Of a stretch of 64,000 nt of DNA, positions 18,046 to 27,664 are shown piece by piece. Position 1 is the first letter of the stretch; each line of letters begins with the position of its first letter. Location of the stretch: contig NC_047493.1 of assembly GCF_002079055.1 (NCBI RefSeq), forward strand, positions 186,001 through 250,000, in the 5' to 3' direction. This stretch comes from Saccharomyces paradoxus. Lineage: Eukaryota; Ascomycota; Saccharomycetes; Saccharomycetales; Saccharomycetaceae. The notes beneath the pieces are model-generated. The model ran no database searches. It saw nothing but the letters and a program-made list of their open reading frames with translations, and had not been told where the DNA came from. Position numbers and translations under genes: made by a program.

Positions 18046-18823
18046 TATTTGAACCTAGCTAAAGACGACAGACGTTAGGCCTTCGTTTTCGCCCGTTTCA
18101 GGCGGAGGAACGTTTATTGGACACCCTCGTATAACGTAAAAACCGGCCACGGCGCTCAGCTTTTGGAAATAGAAGAAAATTGATGATTTTCCGGTTAAAA
18201 AATTTCGAACTCGGCTTCTTCATTTCTACAGATTTTTTTTAACACGTAATAAAGTTTGTGACAGCTCCGATAATTAATGTTGCTGGAGTACGCGTTTCGT
18301 TCTATTTTTAGGCAGGAGGACAAATTTCTCGATATGGCCGGCATTTTTTAGAGACAAGGTAAGCTTATTGTCAATCATGACACATGAGAAAAAGCTGTTA
18401 TAGTTTTGACTCTACTAAATTTGAAATGCGACGGCTTTACAGCCGCATATTGCCGTGTAGGAAATTAATGGGGGGAGAATAAAAGAAATGTGAGCCCAGA
18501 AGAAAGAACAGCGAGCTTCAACCTAGAGAAAAAGTCACAGCAACGGAGATAAGAATCAAATTGCAATTTTGTCAATCGAATCAGGAAATAAAATCAAAAG
18601 CTCAAAAACTTGTTGACCTCAAAAATTCAGAGAAAATATTCCTTCTACGCCTAAAATTGTGAAAAATGACGTTGAAATCTTGTATGTAGAAAAAAAGGGA
18701 AACACAATTGTTGTAATTTAGGGGACTTGCATAAAAGTTAAAATTTGTAGAAGTGATTCAAATACATCTATAAACTTTCCTGTGACGGTTTCGGATTTTT
18801 TCCATGACAGGCCCCGCGCAGTG

Positions 18824-18923
18824 AGGGGCAAACAATTTCGGCAGAAAATAATAAACGGAAGAAACGGAGAATTCCAGATATGAGGAATACTTCTTCGAGA
18901 AACTTATTATATGAGGGTAGGGG
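18824..18923 (+). promoter_or_regulatory. Two STRE cores (AGGGG) upstream of RCK1
   Basis: AGGGG at 18824-18828 and 18919-18923, about 480 and 580 bp before the RCK1 ATG. Msn2/4 bind such sites in stress genes. The distance is long and five-base cores are common, so this is tentative. Confidence 0.3.
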
Positions 18924-19344
18924 TGTCCTCATTTCTTCTACCCTTCTACGAAACAATTCTTCCTGCATCCTCACCGTCCTGGTAAGGCACTTCCACCATT
19001 TTTTAATCCGAAAAGAAGTTTTTTTTTTTTAGTGGGCTATCCCACACTCGGTGCCTACTGTAGCTGCATGATCATACAAGTACTTCCCAAAAGAGTTCGT
19101 TAATGCATAAGATTGACAGTCTCGGTGTCCCTTAGTTTCCTGTCGGATTTTTAATTATGTGAAGTGGGTGAAGCCATTATCCGAATATTCGCAAATCATT
19201 GACGTATAAATACTTAATATCCAGATATTTCCTTCATCTTAAAAGTCAATCGGAATAATTAAATCCTCTTTAAGTCCTTTCCAGTAGCACATCGCGAAGA
19301 TTATTCAAATAATCCATTTTAGGAATACCTGCCAGCATCCTTTC

Positions 19345-19395
19345 ATGCAGCATCAAGCACAGAAACTGCACATCGTATCCAACAACTTGTCATAA
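19345..19395 (+). promoter_or_regulatory. Upstream ORF of RCK1 (16 codons)
   Basis: An ATG at 19345 opens 16 codons, ending in TAA at 19393-19395, eight bases before the RCK1 ATG at 19404. With so short a gap, reinitiation at RCK1 would be inefficient if this ATG is in the leader. It could therefore hold RCK1 translation low. The transcription start is unknown. Confidence 0.4.
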
Positions 19396-19403
19396 AAAAA
19401 AAA

Positions 19404-20942
19404 ATGTCAATAAACCAAAAATTTACAGCCGATGGCATCGATTTTTATTCACAAACGCCTGATGCCGCGTATTTCAATGCCGCTGACGGCAAAAATAAAG
19501 TTAACAGAATAAGTAACAACTCGGGCAATTTGCACCGCTCTTTTGCATCAGATTGCCGTAGATCATCTCTTTCAGTGGACTTTCATGTCACCTCATCGGA
19601 TTCAGAAAAAAGCGAACAAACCTACTTTGAAAGCAAACCCCAAGACGACCAATATTTTAGTGACGTTTTTTCCACCGGATTGGAATTAAATGAAATTCCC
19701 GGCCCGTCAAACCACTATTCCAGTTTAAGTTATCGGTACCCCGAACAATTAGAGTTGCACAATTATAAATTACTTAGTCAAATCGGTGAAGGGGCATTTT
19801 CCAGAGTATTCAAAGCAGTAGAAATCGACAGGGATGACCAAGCTCCTGTAGCCATCAAAGTAATCACGAAGAAAAGCATTTTGAGCGATGAAATCTTAAA
19901 TGAGAACGATGGAATTCAAGGCTCCAGTAGAAAGAAAGTCATGAACGAAATTGCCATCCATAAGTTGGTTTCAAAAAACAACCCGCATTGTACAAAATTT
20001 ATCGCCTTCCAAGAGTCGACCAACTACTATTATTTAGTGTCAGAGTTAGTCACTGGTGGGGAAATATTTGATAAGATCGTCCAACTAACTTTCTTCAGTG
20101 AAGACTTAGCTCGTCATGTCATTTCGCAAGTGGCAATAGCAGTCAAGCATATGCACTACATGGGTATTGTTCATCGTGATGTGAAACCAGAAAACTTACT
20201 ATTTGAACCTATCCCATTTTATGGCTGTGGTGGGGACGTACAAAAAGAGGACAAATTTACATTAGGTGTCGGTGGGGGTGGTATTGGCTTAGTGAAGTTA
20301 ATGGACTTCGGATTAGCTAAGAAGATTCGTAACACTACCGCAAAAACTCCCTGCGGAACGACAGAATACGCCGCACCAGAAATATTCAACTCCAAAGAAT
20401 ACTCTACGAAAGTTGATATGTGGAGTATTGGTTGCGTATTATTCACATTATTATGTGGATACCCTCCATTTTACGAAAAGAACCAAGAAATATTAATAAA
20501 GAAAATTTCAAAAGGAGACTACGAATTCTTGGAGCCATGGTGGGATAACATAAGCCCTGGTGCTAAGAACGCAGTTACCCATCTTTTGGAAGTTGACCCA
20601 AGCAAAAGATACGATATCGACGACTTCCTGAATGACCCTTGGTTAAATTCGTACGATTGCTTGAAATCCGCACACTCGCATTCGTATGCTAGCGTAGAAA
20701 GCACACTAAATGTTTCATTCGACGAGAGAACGGAGGCGCTACATTCTGCATTGAGCTGCCAATCTCAAAAGCAAGATGACGCCAAATCTTCCAGCAGTGG
20801 AAGCTCGGAATACATATTTACGGCCGAAGAAGACGGGCATCTAAGGGGCAGTTGGACTGGTGAGCTCAGGGGACGTTTTACTTTAGACCTCACAAGGTCA
20901 TCTGTGTACCGAAGAAGGAAGAACAAAATTTTTTTCTGGTAA
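19404..20942 (+). CDS. RCK1: CaMK-type Ser/Thr protein kinase Rck1 (oxidative stress)
   Basis: Rck1 is a MAPKAP-like kinase of the calmodulin-kinase group, acting in oxidative-stress response and meiosis, parallel to Rck2. The 512-residue protein has a Ser-rich N-terminus, then the kinase domain (about 120-415): [11 protein letters not shown] glycine loop, VAIKVITKK (catalytic Lys), [10 protein letters not shown] with Asp259, DFGLAKK with Asp301, [10 protein letters not shown], and [19 protein letters not shown]. Between the catalytic loop and the DFG is a long insertion rich in glycine (about 268-296, GVGGGGIG). The C-terminal tail is Ser-rich and lacks an obvious calmodulin-binding helix. 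The start at 19404 is the first in-frame ATG. Confidence 0.95.
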   Translation: MSINQKFTADGIDFYSQTPDAAYFNAADGKNKVNRISNNSGNLHRSFASDCRRSSLSVDFHVTSSDSEKSEQTYFESKPQDDQYFSDVFSTGLELNEIPGPSNHYSSLSYRYPEQLELHNYKLLSQIGEGAFSRVFKAVEIDRDDQAPVAIKVITKKSILSDEILNENDGIQGSSRKKVMNEIAIHKLVSKNNPHCTKFIAFQESTNYYYLVSELVTGGEIFDKIVQLTFFSEDLARHVISQVAIAVKHMHYMGIVHRDVKPENLLFEPIPFYGCGGDVQKEDKFTLGVGGGGIGLVKLMDFGLAKKIRNTTAKTPCGTTEYAAPEIFNSKEYSTKVDMWSIGCVLFTLLCGYPPFYEKNQEILIKKISKGDYEFLEPWWDNISPGAKNAVTHLLEVDPSKRYDIDDFLNDPWLNSYDCLKSAHSHSYASVESTLNVSFDERTEALHSALSCQSQKQDDAKSSSSGSSEYIFTAEEDGHLRGSWTGELRGRFTLDLTRSSVYRRRKNKIFFW

Positions 20943-21389
20943 ACTTTTATCCAGTTGAAAAACGTATCCGGCATTTTCGAAAATATTACAAATATCTATC
21001 TTTTCATAATAATAATTAATAATATTCATACAGAAAAAAAAATGCTTATATTTACTTCAGCTATGAAGTGATAATTTTCTTAACGCATACGTCATCAACT
21101 CGGTTAGGATCGGCTTCCCTCTTTTGAAAAAGTCGGCCGAGGTTTCCGCAAGTCGGCCGAATTGAGCCTGGGAATCTCTGCGGTTCCGACCCTTTCCCTA
21201 GAATCAGGAAAAAACTTACTAACAATTCCCGACTTCACTCAATGCAACTTCATGAGGACAAATTAGTATATAAACTGTTTGTTGTAGGGAAGCTAAGTCT
21301 GAAACTCAATGGATTCTATAGCTTGATTTTCAAGAATCGTAAAGCATACATCGTACAAACGTGCTAAACAAATCAATCAAAATTTAATT
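20943..21389. promoter_or_regulatory. RCK1 3' region and ARI1 promoter
   Basis: A 447-bp gap. The left part is AT-rich 3' sequence. The promoter part has a perfect 10-bp direct repeat (listed separately), CGGTTCCG at about 21180, a TATA-like TATATAAAC near 21267, and a six-codon upstream ORF at 21309-21326. Confidence 0.5.
21131..21160. promoter_or_regulatory. Direct repeat of AGTCGGCCGA upstream of ARI1
   Basis: AGTCGGCCGA occurs at 21131-21140 and again at 21151-21160, with a 20-bp period (about two helical turns). Each copy contains the palindrome TCGGCCGA with CGG/CCG triplets, typical of Zn2Cys6 factor sites. It lies about 230-260 bp before ARI1 and 110-135 bp before the TATA-like box, where an activating element is expected. 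Confidence 0.5.
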
Positions 21390-22436
21390 ATGGCTACTGA
21401 TAATACCACTGTTTTCGTTTCTGGTGCAACCGGTTTCATTGCTTTACACATCGTGAATGACTTGCTGAAAGCTGGCTATACAGTCATCGGTTCAGGGAGA
21501 TCCCAAGAAAAAAACGATGGCTTACTGAAAAAATTCAATAATAATCCCAAACTATCAATGGAAATCGTAAAAGATATTGCTGTTCCAAACGCCTTTGACG
21601 AAGTTTTCAAAAAGCGTGGTAAGGAAATTAAGATTGTGTTACACACTGCTTCTCCATTCCATTTTCAAACTACTAACTTTGAAAAAGATCTTCTAACTCC
21701 TGCAGTCAACGGTACAAAATCTATTTTGGAAGCGATCAAAAAATATGCTGCCGACACTGTTGAAAAAGTCGTTATTACTTCGTCTACTGCTGCTCTTGTG
21801 GCACCCACAGAAATGAGCAAGGGAGACTTGGTAATTACCGAAGAAAGTTGGAATAAGGATACTTGGGAGAGTTGTCAAGCCAATGCCGTTGCCGCATATT
21901 GTGGTTCGAAAAAGTTTGCTGAACAAACCGCTTGGGATTTCCTTAAGGAAAACCAATCAAGTGTCAAATTCACACTGTCCACTGTCAATCCAGGATACGT
22001 CTTCGGTCCTCAAATGTTTGCTGATTCGCTAAAACATGGTATAAATACCTCCTCAGGTATCATATCCGAATTGATCCGTTCCAAGGTAGGTGAAGAATTT
22101 TTTAATTACTGTGGCCCATTTATTGACGTCCGTGACGTTTCTAAAGCTCACTTAGTCGCAATTGAAAAACCCGAATGTGCTGGCAAAAGGTTAGTCTTGA
22201 GTGAAGGTTTATTCTGCTCTCAGGAAGTCGTTGACATTTTAAACGGGGAATTCCCGCAATTAAAGGGCAAGATAGCTACAGGTGAACCTGCAAGCGGTCC
22301 AGCCTTTTTGGAAAAAAACTCCTGCAAGTTTGACAATTCTAAGACAAAGAAAATATTGGGATTCAAGTTTTACAATTTAAAGGATTGCATAGTTGATACC
22401 GCAGCACAAATGCTAGAAGTGCAAAGTGAAGCCTAA
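21390..22436 (+). CDS. ARI1: NADPH-dependent aldehyde reductase Ari1 (extended SDR)
   Basis: Ari1 reduces aliphatic and aromatic aldehydes, including furfural-type inhibitors, with NADPH in the cytosol. The 348-residue protein is an extended short-chain dehydrogenase. It has the dinucleotide motif [10 protein letters not shown] at about 10-19, then TASPFHF, TSSTAAL and the catalytic YCGSK (Tyr170, Lys174). [10 protein letters not shown] follows, with the C-terminal substrate domain containing [10 protein letters not shown]. It belongs to the dihydroflavonol-reductase-like group with Gre2. It is one residue longer than the S. cerevisiae protein I recall. The start ATG is at 21390. A repeat of CGG-containing palindromes lies in the promoter. 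Confidence 0.94.
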   Translation: MATDNTTVFVSGATGFIALHIVNDLLKAGYTVIGSGRSQEKNDGLLKKFNNNPKLSMEIVKDIAVPNAFDEVFKKRGKEIKIVLHTASPFHFQTTNFEKDLLTPAVNGTKSILEAIKKYAADTVEKVVITSSTAALVAPTEMSKGDLVITEESWNKDTWESCQANAVAAYCGSKKFAEQTAWDFLKENQSSVKFTLSTVNPGYVFGPQMFADSLKHGINTSSGIISELIRSKVGEEFFNYCGPFIDVRDVSKAHLVAIEKPECAGKRLVLSEGLFCSQEVVDILNGEFPQLKGKIATGEPASGPAFLEKNSCKFDNSKTKKILGFKFYNLKDCIVDTAAQMLEVQSEA

Positions 22437-22798
22437 GTATGACGCTAATTAGCGTTTCTCATGATCACTTTAAATACGCAGATCTGTAGATATATAAAGG
22501 ATATAGAGAAGACTTTTTTTACATTATAAAATTTCTCTTTTTCTTTTAAGTGCATCTATCCAGAAAGACCCCATTGTCTAGTTCCCTTAGCTTCGTCAAA
22601 TAAAGGGCCACGGACTCATACAACGCGAGGGTAATCCCCGCCCTAACTCGTTTAAGGGAGATATTTTATGAGCTCCGCCATCATGTGTTCAAGACTAGAC
22701 AACGCTATATTAGAAGGATAGGAGGCTTTATTGTGATCGATTAGTTCGTTCATTACGTAGGAGCCTAGACTAAAAAAGTATTTTAAAACAGGCCAATT
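22437..22798. promoter_or_regulatory. ARI1 3' region and AMS1 promoter
   Basis: A 362-bp gap. GC-richer promoter sequence with CCCCGCCC near 22636 is followed by an upstream ATG at 22668 that opens 17 codons and stops before AMS1. Whether it lies in the mRNA is unknown. No gene is visible. Confidence 0.4.
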
Positions 22799-25700
22799 AT
22801 GTCATCTGAAGGTATCACGTATGATCCTCAGTTCAAACCTGTTCAGGGAATCTACGAGAATAGATTAAGACAATTTATTGATACTGGTGGAGATTACCAC
22901 GACTTAAATTTACCCAAGTTCTATGACAAGAAACGTATTTCATTAGATCATGATCACGTTAAGGTTTGGTGGTACCAGGTTTCCTTTGAACGTGGTTCCT
23001 CTCCTGTTTCTCCTGATAAGAGGCCATCTTGGAGATCCATCATTGAACGTGACAAGAAGGGTGAATTGGAATTTAGAGAAGCAAACATAAATCAGCCTTT
23101 TGGCCCCAGCTGGTCTACCACTTGGTTCAAGGTGAAGATCTCTTTGCCCGAAGACTGGGCCAAATCTGACGAGCAACTACTCTTTCAATGGGACTGTTCT
23201 AACGAAGGAATTGTCATAGACCCAAAAACTCTGATTCCTGTGACTGCTTTTTCAGGTGGTGAAAGGACTGAATATGTTTTACCGAAAACGTCGGATGGGA
23301 AACATTTCTTTTACATCGAAGCTGGTAACAATGGTATGTTTGGTTGCGGTGCAGGATCCACTATAAATCCACCGGATGATAATAGATTCTTTCATTTAAG
23401 GAAAGCTGATATTGTTTGGCCCGACCTGGATGCTCGTGGGCTGTATATCGATTTTTGGATGCTGGGGGATGCTGCAAGAGAACTACCTGGAGACTCTTGG
23501 CAAAAACATCAGGCAAGACAACTAGGCAATGCCGTTATGAACCTTTTTGACCCTAATGATCGTTCAAGTGTTCGTAAATGTCGTGAACTACTACAAAGGG
23601 AGTACTTTGATTCCTTTTCAGAAAGCAGCAAAGTTTATGAGCAAGGTGAATCTCAAGTTTTAACGAACGTTTATGGTATCGGTAACTGTCATATTGACAC
23701 AGCTTGGCTATGGCCATTCGCAGAAACAAGGAGAAAAATTGTGAGGTCTTGGTCTTCTCAATGCACTTTGATGGATCGCTTCCCAGAGTATAAATTTGTT
23801 GCTTCACAGGCTCAACAGTTTAAATGGTTATTAGAAGATCACCCCGAGTTCTTCAATAAAGTATTAATTCCGAAGATTCAGCAGTCCCAGTTTTTTGCTG
23901 TTGGAGGTACATGGGTCGAAAACGATACTAATATTCCTTCAGGGGAATCGCTGGCAAGGCAGTTCTTTTTTGGTCAAAGGTTTTTCTTGAAGCATTTTGG
24001 CCTTAAGTCAAAGATATTTTGGTTACCGGACACCTTTGGTTATTCTTCACAAATGCCACAACTTTGCCGCTTATCTGGGATTGATAGATTTTTGACTCAA
24101 AAACTTTCCTGGAATAATATCAACAGTTTCCCGCATAGCACGTTTAACTGGGCCGGTATCGACGGTTCTCAATTATTGACTCACATGCCTCCTGGCAATA
24201 CTTATACAGCAGATTCACACTTCGGAGATGTTTTGCGTACCGCTAAGCAGAACAAGACCTCAGAATATTACGGCTCCGGTTTAATGTTGTACGGAAAGGG
24301 TGATGGTGGTGGAGGGCCAACTGAGGAAATGCTGCAAAAAATGAGGCGTATTAGATCTATGAATAACAGAAATGGTAATGTTATCCCAAAGTTACAAGTT
24401 GGTGTAACGGTTGATGAGTTTTATGATGACATTTTGAAAAGAACCAATCAAGGCCATGATTTACCTACCTGGAGTGGCGAATTGTATTTCGAATTCCACA
24501 GAGGGACATATACTAGCCAAGCCCAGACCAAAAAATTAATGAGATTATCTGAAATAAAACTGCATGATCTGGAATGGATAGCTGCTAAGACTTCAGTTTT
24601 ATATCCCGACTCATATAAATATCCCTCCGAGCAGATTAACGAACTCTGGGAGAATGTTTTGTTGTGCCAATTTCACGACGTTCTTCCGGGGTCATGTATC
24701 GAAATGGTATATAAGTATGAGGCCGTCCCTATGTTGCATAACGTTGTGAAGGAATGCACTTCATTAATAGATAAAACCCTTCAATTTCTTCAGAGTCAAA
24801 GCAAGGCTGATCTGGTTGAGATGGGAACACTAACTTGGTCAAAACCAGAAAAGGTGTCTGGGGAGTACTCCTTATGCGGCAGCTACACGTCTTCTGTAAC
24901 TGGTTACGACGGCTATATAGTTCTTGCCAATGGGAAGTTGAAAGTTATCATTTGCAAAAAGACAGGTGTGATCACTAGCATTACAGATGAAACTTTGGGG
25001 GTAGAATACCTGGACACGAGGAATGGTAGAAACAAATTAGGTGCCAACCAGTTCGTTATTTTTGATGATAAACCTTTGGGCTGGCAGGCCTGGGATACTG
25101 AGCTTTATTCCGTAAACCAATACGAGTATATTACCAAGCCAAAGAAGGTTCAGGTTTCCTGCAATACAAAGGAGAAATGCGCAGTTGAGGTCGTCTTTCA
25201 AATTTCCGAAAAATGCAAAGTTAAATCAGTGATTTCACTGAATGCCACTACAGCTAACGATGCTAAATTAAGCAAAGTCGACATTTCAACGACGGTAGAA
25301 AATTGGGATGCTAGAAACAAATTTTTAAAAGTTGAATTTCCCGTTAATGTTCGCAACGATTTTGCTTCATATGAAACTCAATTCGGAATCACCAAAAGAC
25401 CAACCCATTATAATACCTCATGGGATGTCGCCAAATTTGAAGTTTGCCACCATAAATTTGCTGATTATTCTGAATACAGCAAGGGTGTTTCAATTTTGAA
25501 CAATTGCAAATATGGGTTTTCCACACATGGTAACTTGATGAGGTTGTCATTGTTAAGATCGCCAAAAGCTCCAGATGCTCACGCCGACATGGGTACTCAT
25601 GAGATAAAATATGCTATCTATCCACATAGAGGAGCACTATCTAGTGACACTGTTAAGCTAGCTCATGAATTCAATTATGACTTCAAATACAGACTCCCCA

Positions 25701-26050
25701 AAGATATTGGCCTAAATTTCGATGACATCATAAGCATTTCTGGAGATGAGAATGTCATTTTGTCTAACATCAAGAGAGGCGAAGATGATAGTGCTATCAA
25801 GTCCAACTATTCATTAAGCCCAAAGGATGAACAAAGTATTGTGGTTAGGGTTTACGAATCTCTTGGTGGGGAATCTTTTGCTTCATTAAATACCACGCTG
25901 AATTTGAAGCGTATTGAAAAAATCGATAATCTGGAGATGAAAGTCTTTAAGAGTTTGACAGCAACGCGCGACGAATCAAACCGTGCAATAAACAGAATTC
26001 CTATCAAGTTGAGACCATTTGAGATTGCTTCATTCAAGTTGTATTTCTGA
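22799..26050 (+). CDS. AMS1: Vacuolar alpha-mannosidase (GH38)
   Basis: Ams1 cleaves alpha-1,2/1,3/1,6 mannose from free oligosaccharides in the vacuole. It arrives by the cytoplasm-to-vacuole (Cvt) pathway via Atg19/Atg34 and so lacks a signal peptide. The 1083-residue product has the N-terminal beta region, then the glycoside hydrolase 38 core. GNCHIDTAWLWP includes zinc ligands His298 and Asp300, LPDTFGYSSQMPQ has the nucleophile Asp411, and CQFHDVLPGS carries a further metal-binding His. The middle helical domain and C-terminal beta-sandwich follow. Length equals the reference as I recall it. The start is the ATG at 22799. Confidence 0.97.
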   Translation: MSSEGITYDPQFKPVQGIYENRLRQFIDTGGDYHDLNLPKFYDKKRISLDHDHVKVWWYQVSFERGSSPVSPDKRPSWRSIIERDKKGELEFREANINQPFGPSWSTTWFKVKISLPEDWAKSDEQLLFQWDCSNEGIVIDPKTLIPVTAFSGGERTEYVLPKTSDGKHFFYIEAGNNGMFGCGAGSTINPPDDNRFFHLRKADIVWPDLDARGLYIDFWMLGDAARELPGDSWQKHQARQLGNAVMNLFDPNDRSSVRKCRELLQREYFDSFSESSKVYEQGESQVLTNVYGIGNCHIDTAWLWPFAETRRKIVRSWSSQCTLMDRFPEYKFVASQAQQFKWLLEDHPEFFNKVLIPKIQQSQFFAVGGTWVENDTNIPSGESLARQFFFGQRFFLKHFGLKSKIFWLPDTFGYSSQMPQLCRLSGIDRFLTQKLSWNNINSFPHSTFNWAGIDGSQLLTHMPPGNTYTADSHFGDVLRTAKQNKTSEYYGSGLMLYGKGDGGGGPTEEMLQKMRRIRSMNNRNGNVIPKLQVGVTVDEFYDDILKRTNQGHDLPTWSGELYFEFHRGTYTSQAQTKKLMRLSEIKLHDLEWIAAKTSVLYPDSYKYPSEQINELWENVLLCQFHDVLPGSCIEMVYKYEAVPMLHNVVKECTSLIDKTLQFLQSQSKADLVEMGTLTWSKPEKVSGEYSLCGSYTSSVTGYDGYIVLANGKLKVIICKKTGVITSITDETLGVEYLDTRNGRNKLGANQFVIFDDKPLGWQAWDTELYSVNQYEYITKPKKVQVSCNTKEKCAVEVVFQISEKCKVKSVISLNATTANDAKLSKVDISTTVENWDARNKFLKVEFPVNVRNDFASYETQFGITKRPTHYNTSWDVAKFEVCHHKFADYSEYSKGVSILNNCKYGFSTHGNLMRLSLLRSPKAPDAHADMGTHEIKYAIYPHRGALSSDTVKLAHEFNYDFKYRLPKDIGLNFDDIISISGDENVILSNIKRGEDDSAIKSNYSLSPKDEQSIVVRVYESLGGESFASLNTTLNLKRIEKIDNLEMKVFKSLTATRDESNRAINRIPIKLRPFEIASFKLYF

Positions 26051-26461
26051 GTTTGTCCTCCTTTATTGTTTCTCACATGCACGCACTCCCAAAACTTATG
26101 CCATTTCTATCGCGATCATTAAAAATTGTCTTTACAAAATACATATGAATAAATAATGTTAAATGTGAAAGGAAAAAAAAAATTATATTACACTTGCAAT
26201 ATTCCTTCCAAAGATCCTCTTTTTTATTTACTTTATTTAAAATTTTTTTTTTGAGATGTTGCGCCTTGAAAGAATGGAAGAGGAGTAGCTTTCAGCAATT
26301 ATAGTATGCAATCAACGCGCCTGCCAGTTCGAAGATCATTACTTCGTCACTAACCCCTGAATCACCTCCAGTAATTTGAGCTTCGATTTAAGAAAAACCT
26401 TTATTTATTCAACGTATAAACACTTCTAAGTACTTCTGCTCACCGTTATATTGTGGAAATA
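26051..26461. promoter_or_regulatory. AMS1 3' region and CDC43 promoter
   Basis: A 411-bp gap with A- and T-tracts (near 26173-26182 and 26240-26252) and no open frame worth calling. No clear factor site is identified. Confidence 0.4.
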
Positions 26462-27622
26462 ATGAATCAAGTTACCAATGACTCGAGGAGTGTTGTGACT
26501 AAAAAGCATAGAAAGTTTTTTGAAAGACATTTACAATTGCTTCCCTCTTCGCATCAAGGACATGACGTGAACAGGATGGCGATAATATTCTACTCCATAG
26601 TAGGACTCTCCATATTTGATGTTAATGTGCCTGCGAAGTATGGCCATCATCTTGGCTGGATGCGCAAACATTATATCAAAAAAGTGCTGGATGACACAAA
26701 CAATACTGTGATATCAGGATTCGTCGGAAGCTTAGTTATGGATATTCCTCATGCAACAACGATTAATCTACCGAATACGCTCTTTGCATTGTTGTCTATG
26801 ATCATGCTGAAAGATTACGAATATTTTGAGACTATACTAGATAAAGAGAGTCTTTTGAGATTTGTTTCCAGGTGCCAACTATCTGCCCGTGGCTCATTTG
26901 TATCTTGTTTAGATTATAAGACAAATTATAGATCTTCAGTTGATTCTGACGATTTGAGATTTTGCTACATTGCTGTTGCAATTCTATACATATGTGGATG
27001 TCGATCCAAAGAAGACTTTGATAGGTACATTGATACTGAGAAGTTGCTTGGCTATATAATGTCGCAACAATGCTCTAACGGAGCTTTCGGTGCCCACCAT
27101 GAACCACACTCAGGGTACACATCTTGTGCACTTTCTACATTATCTTTATTATCTAGTCTTGGAAGGCTATCTGACAAGTTTAAAGAAGACACCATAACCT
27201 GGTTATTACACAGACAAGTATCAAGCCATGGGTGTATGAAACTTGAGAGCGATTTGAACGCTTCGTATGACCAATCTGATGACGGCGGTTTTCAGGGAAG
27301 AGAAAATAAGTTTGCTGATACGTGTTACGCATTCTGGTGCTTAAATTCACTACAGTTACTCACAAAGGATTGGAAAGTGTTGTGCCAAACTGAACTAACA
27401 ACAAATTACTTGCTAGATCGGACGCAGAAATCATTAACCGGAGGCTTTAGTAAAAATGACGAGGAAGATGCTGATTTATACCACAGTTGTCTAGGGAGCG
27501 CTGCGTTAGCATTGATCGAGGGGAAATTTAATGGAGAGTTATGCATACCACAACAGATATTCAATGACTTTGACAAGAGATGCCACAGTAGTGCGAATTC
27601 TTTGAAGGAGAACTTAATTTGA
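26462..27622 (+). CDS. CDC43: Geranylgeranyltransferase type I beta subunit, C-terminally extended
   Basis: Cdc43 with Ram2 attaches geranylgeranyl to CaaX proteins ending in Leu, including Rho1 and Cdc42. The protein is built from prenyltransferase alpha-alpha repeats: CSNGAFGAHHEPHSGYTSCAL, DDGGFQGRENKFADTCYAFWCLNSL with the zinc-binding Asp and Cys, and LTGGFSKNDEEDADLYHSCLGSAAL with the zinc-binding His. The start is the ATG at 26462. The frame opens three codons earlier, but at GTG. From memory, S. cerevisiae ends ...KRCCF at residue 376. Here the frame reads on to ...RCHSSANSLKENLI, 386 residues, which implies loss of the ancestral stop or a gain elsewhere. Confidence 0.94.
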   Translation: MNQVTNDSRSVVTKKHRKFFERHLQLLPSSHQGHDVNRMAIIFYSIVGLSIFDVNVPAKYGHHLGWMRKHYIKKVLDDTNNTVISGFVGSLVMDIPHATTINLPNTLFALLSMIMLKDYEYFETILDKESLLRFVSRCQLSARGSFVSCLDYKTNYRSSVDSDDLRFCYIAVAILYICGCRSKEDFDRYIDTEKLLGYIMSQQCSNGAFGAHHEPHSGYTSCALSTLSLLSSLGRLSDKFKEDTITWLLHRQVSSHGCMKLESDLNASYDQSDDGGFQGRENKFADTCYAFWCLNSLQLLTKDWKVLCQTELTTNYLLDRTQKSLTGGFSKNDEEDADLYHSCLGSAALALIEGKFNGELCIPQQIFNDFDKRCHSSANSLKENLI

Positions 27623-27664
27623 TCTAGCGATTAGGTAAACGTGGGCAAGCAGAAAAAAAAAGCA

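Larger units (their letters stand above)
18016..19403. promoter_or_regulatory. Intergenic region and RCK1 promoter
   Basis: About 1.4 kb with no convincing gene. It includes a Reb1 core TTACCCG at 18039-18045, a CGGCT-TTAC-AGCCG inverted repeat at 18432-18445, two stress-response cores AGGGG at 18824-18828 and 18919-18923, and a T run near 19019-19030. A 16-codon upstream ORF lies just before RCK1. A 68-codon minus-strand frame (18768-18974) has no recognisable product. Confidence 0.5.

Noticed and set aside
18001-18400. Possible further LTR fragments downstream of the tRNA gene
   Set aside because: No recognisable LTR terminus or internal block on either strand.
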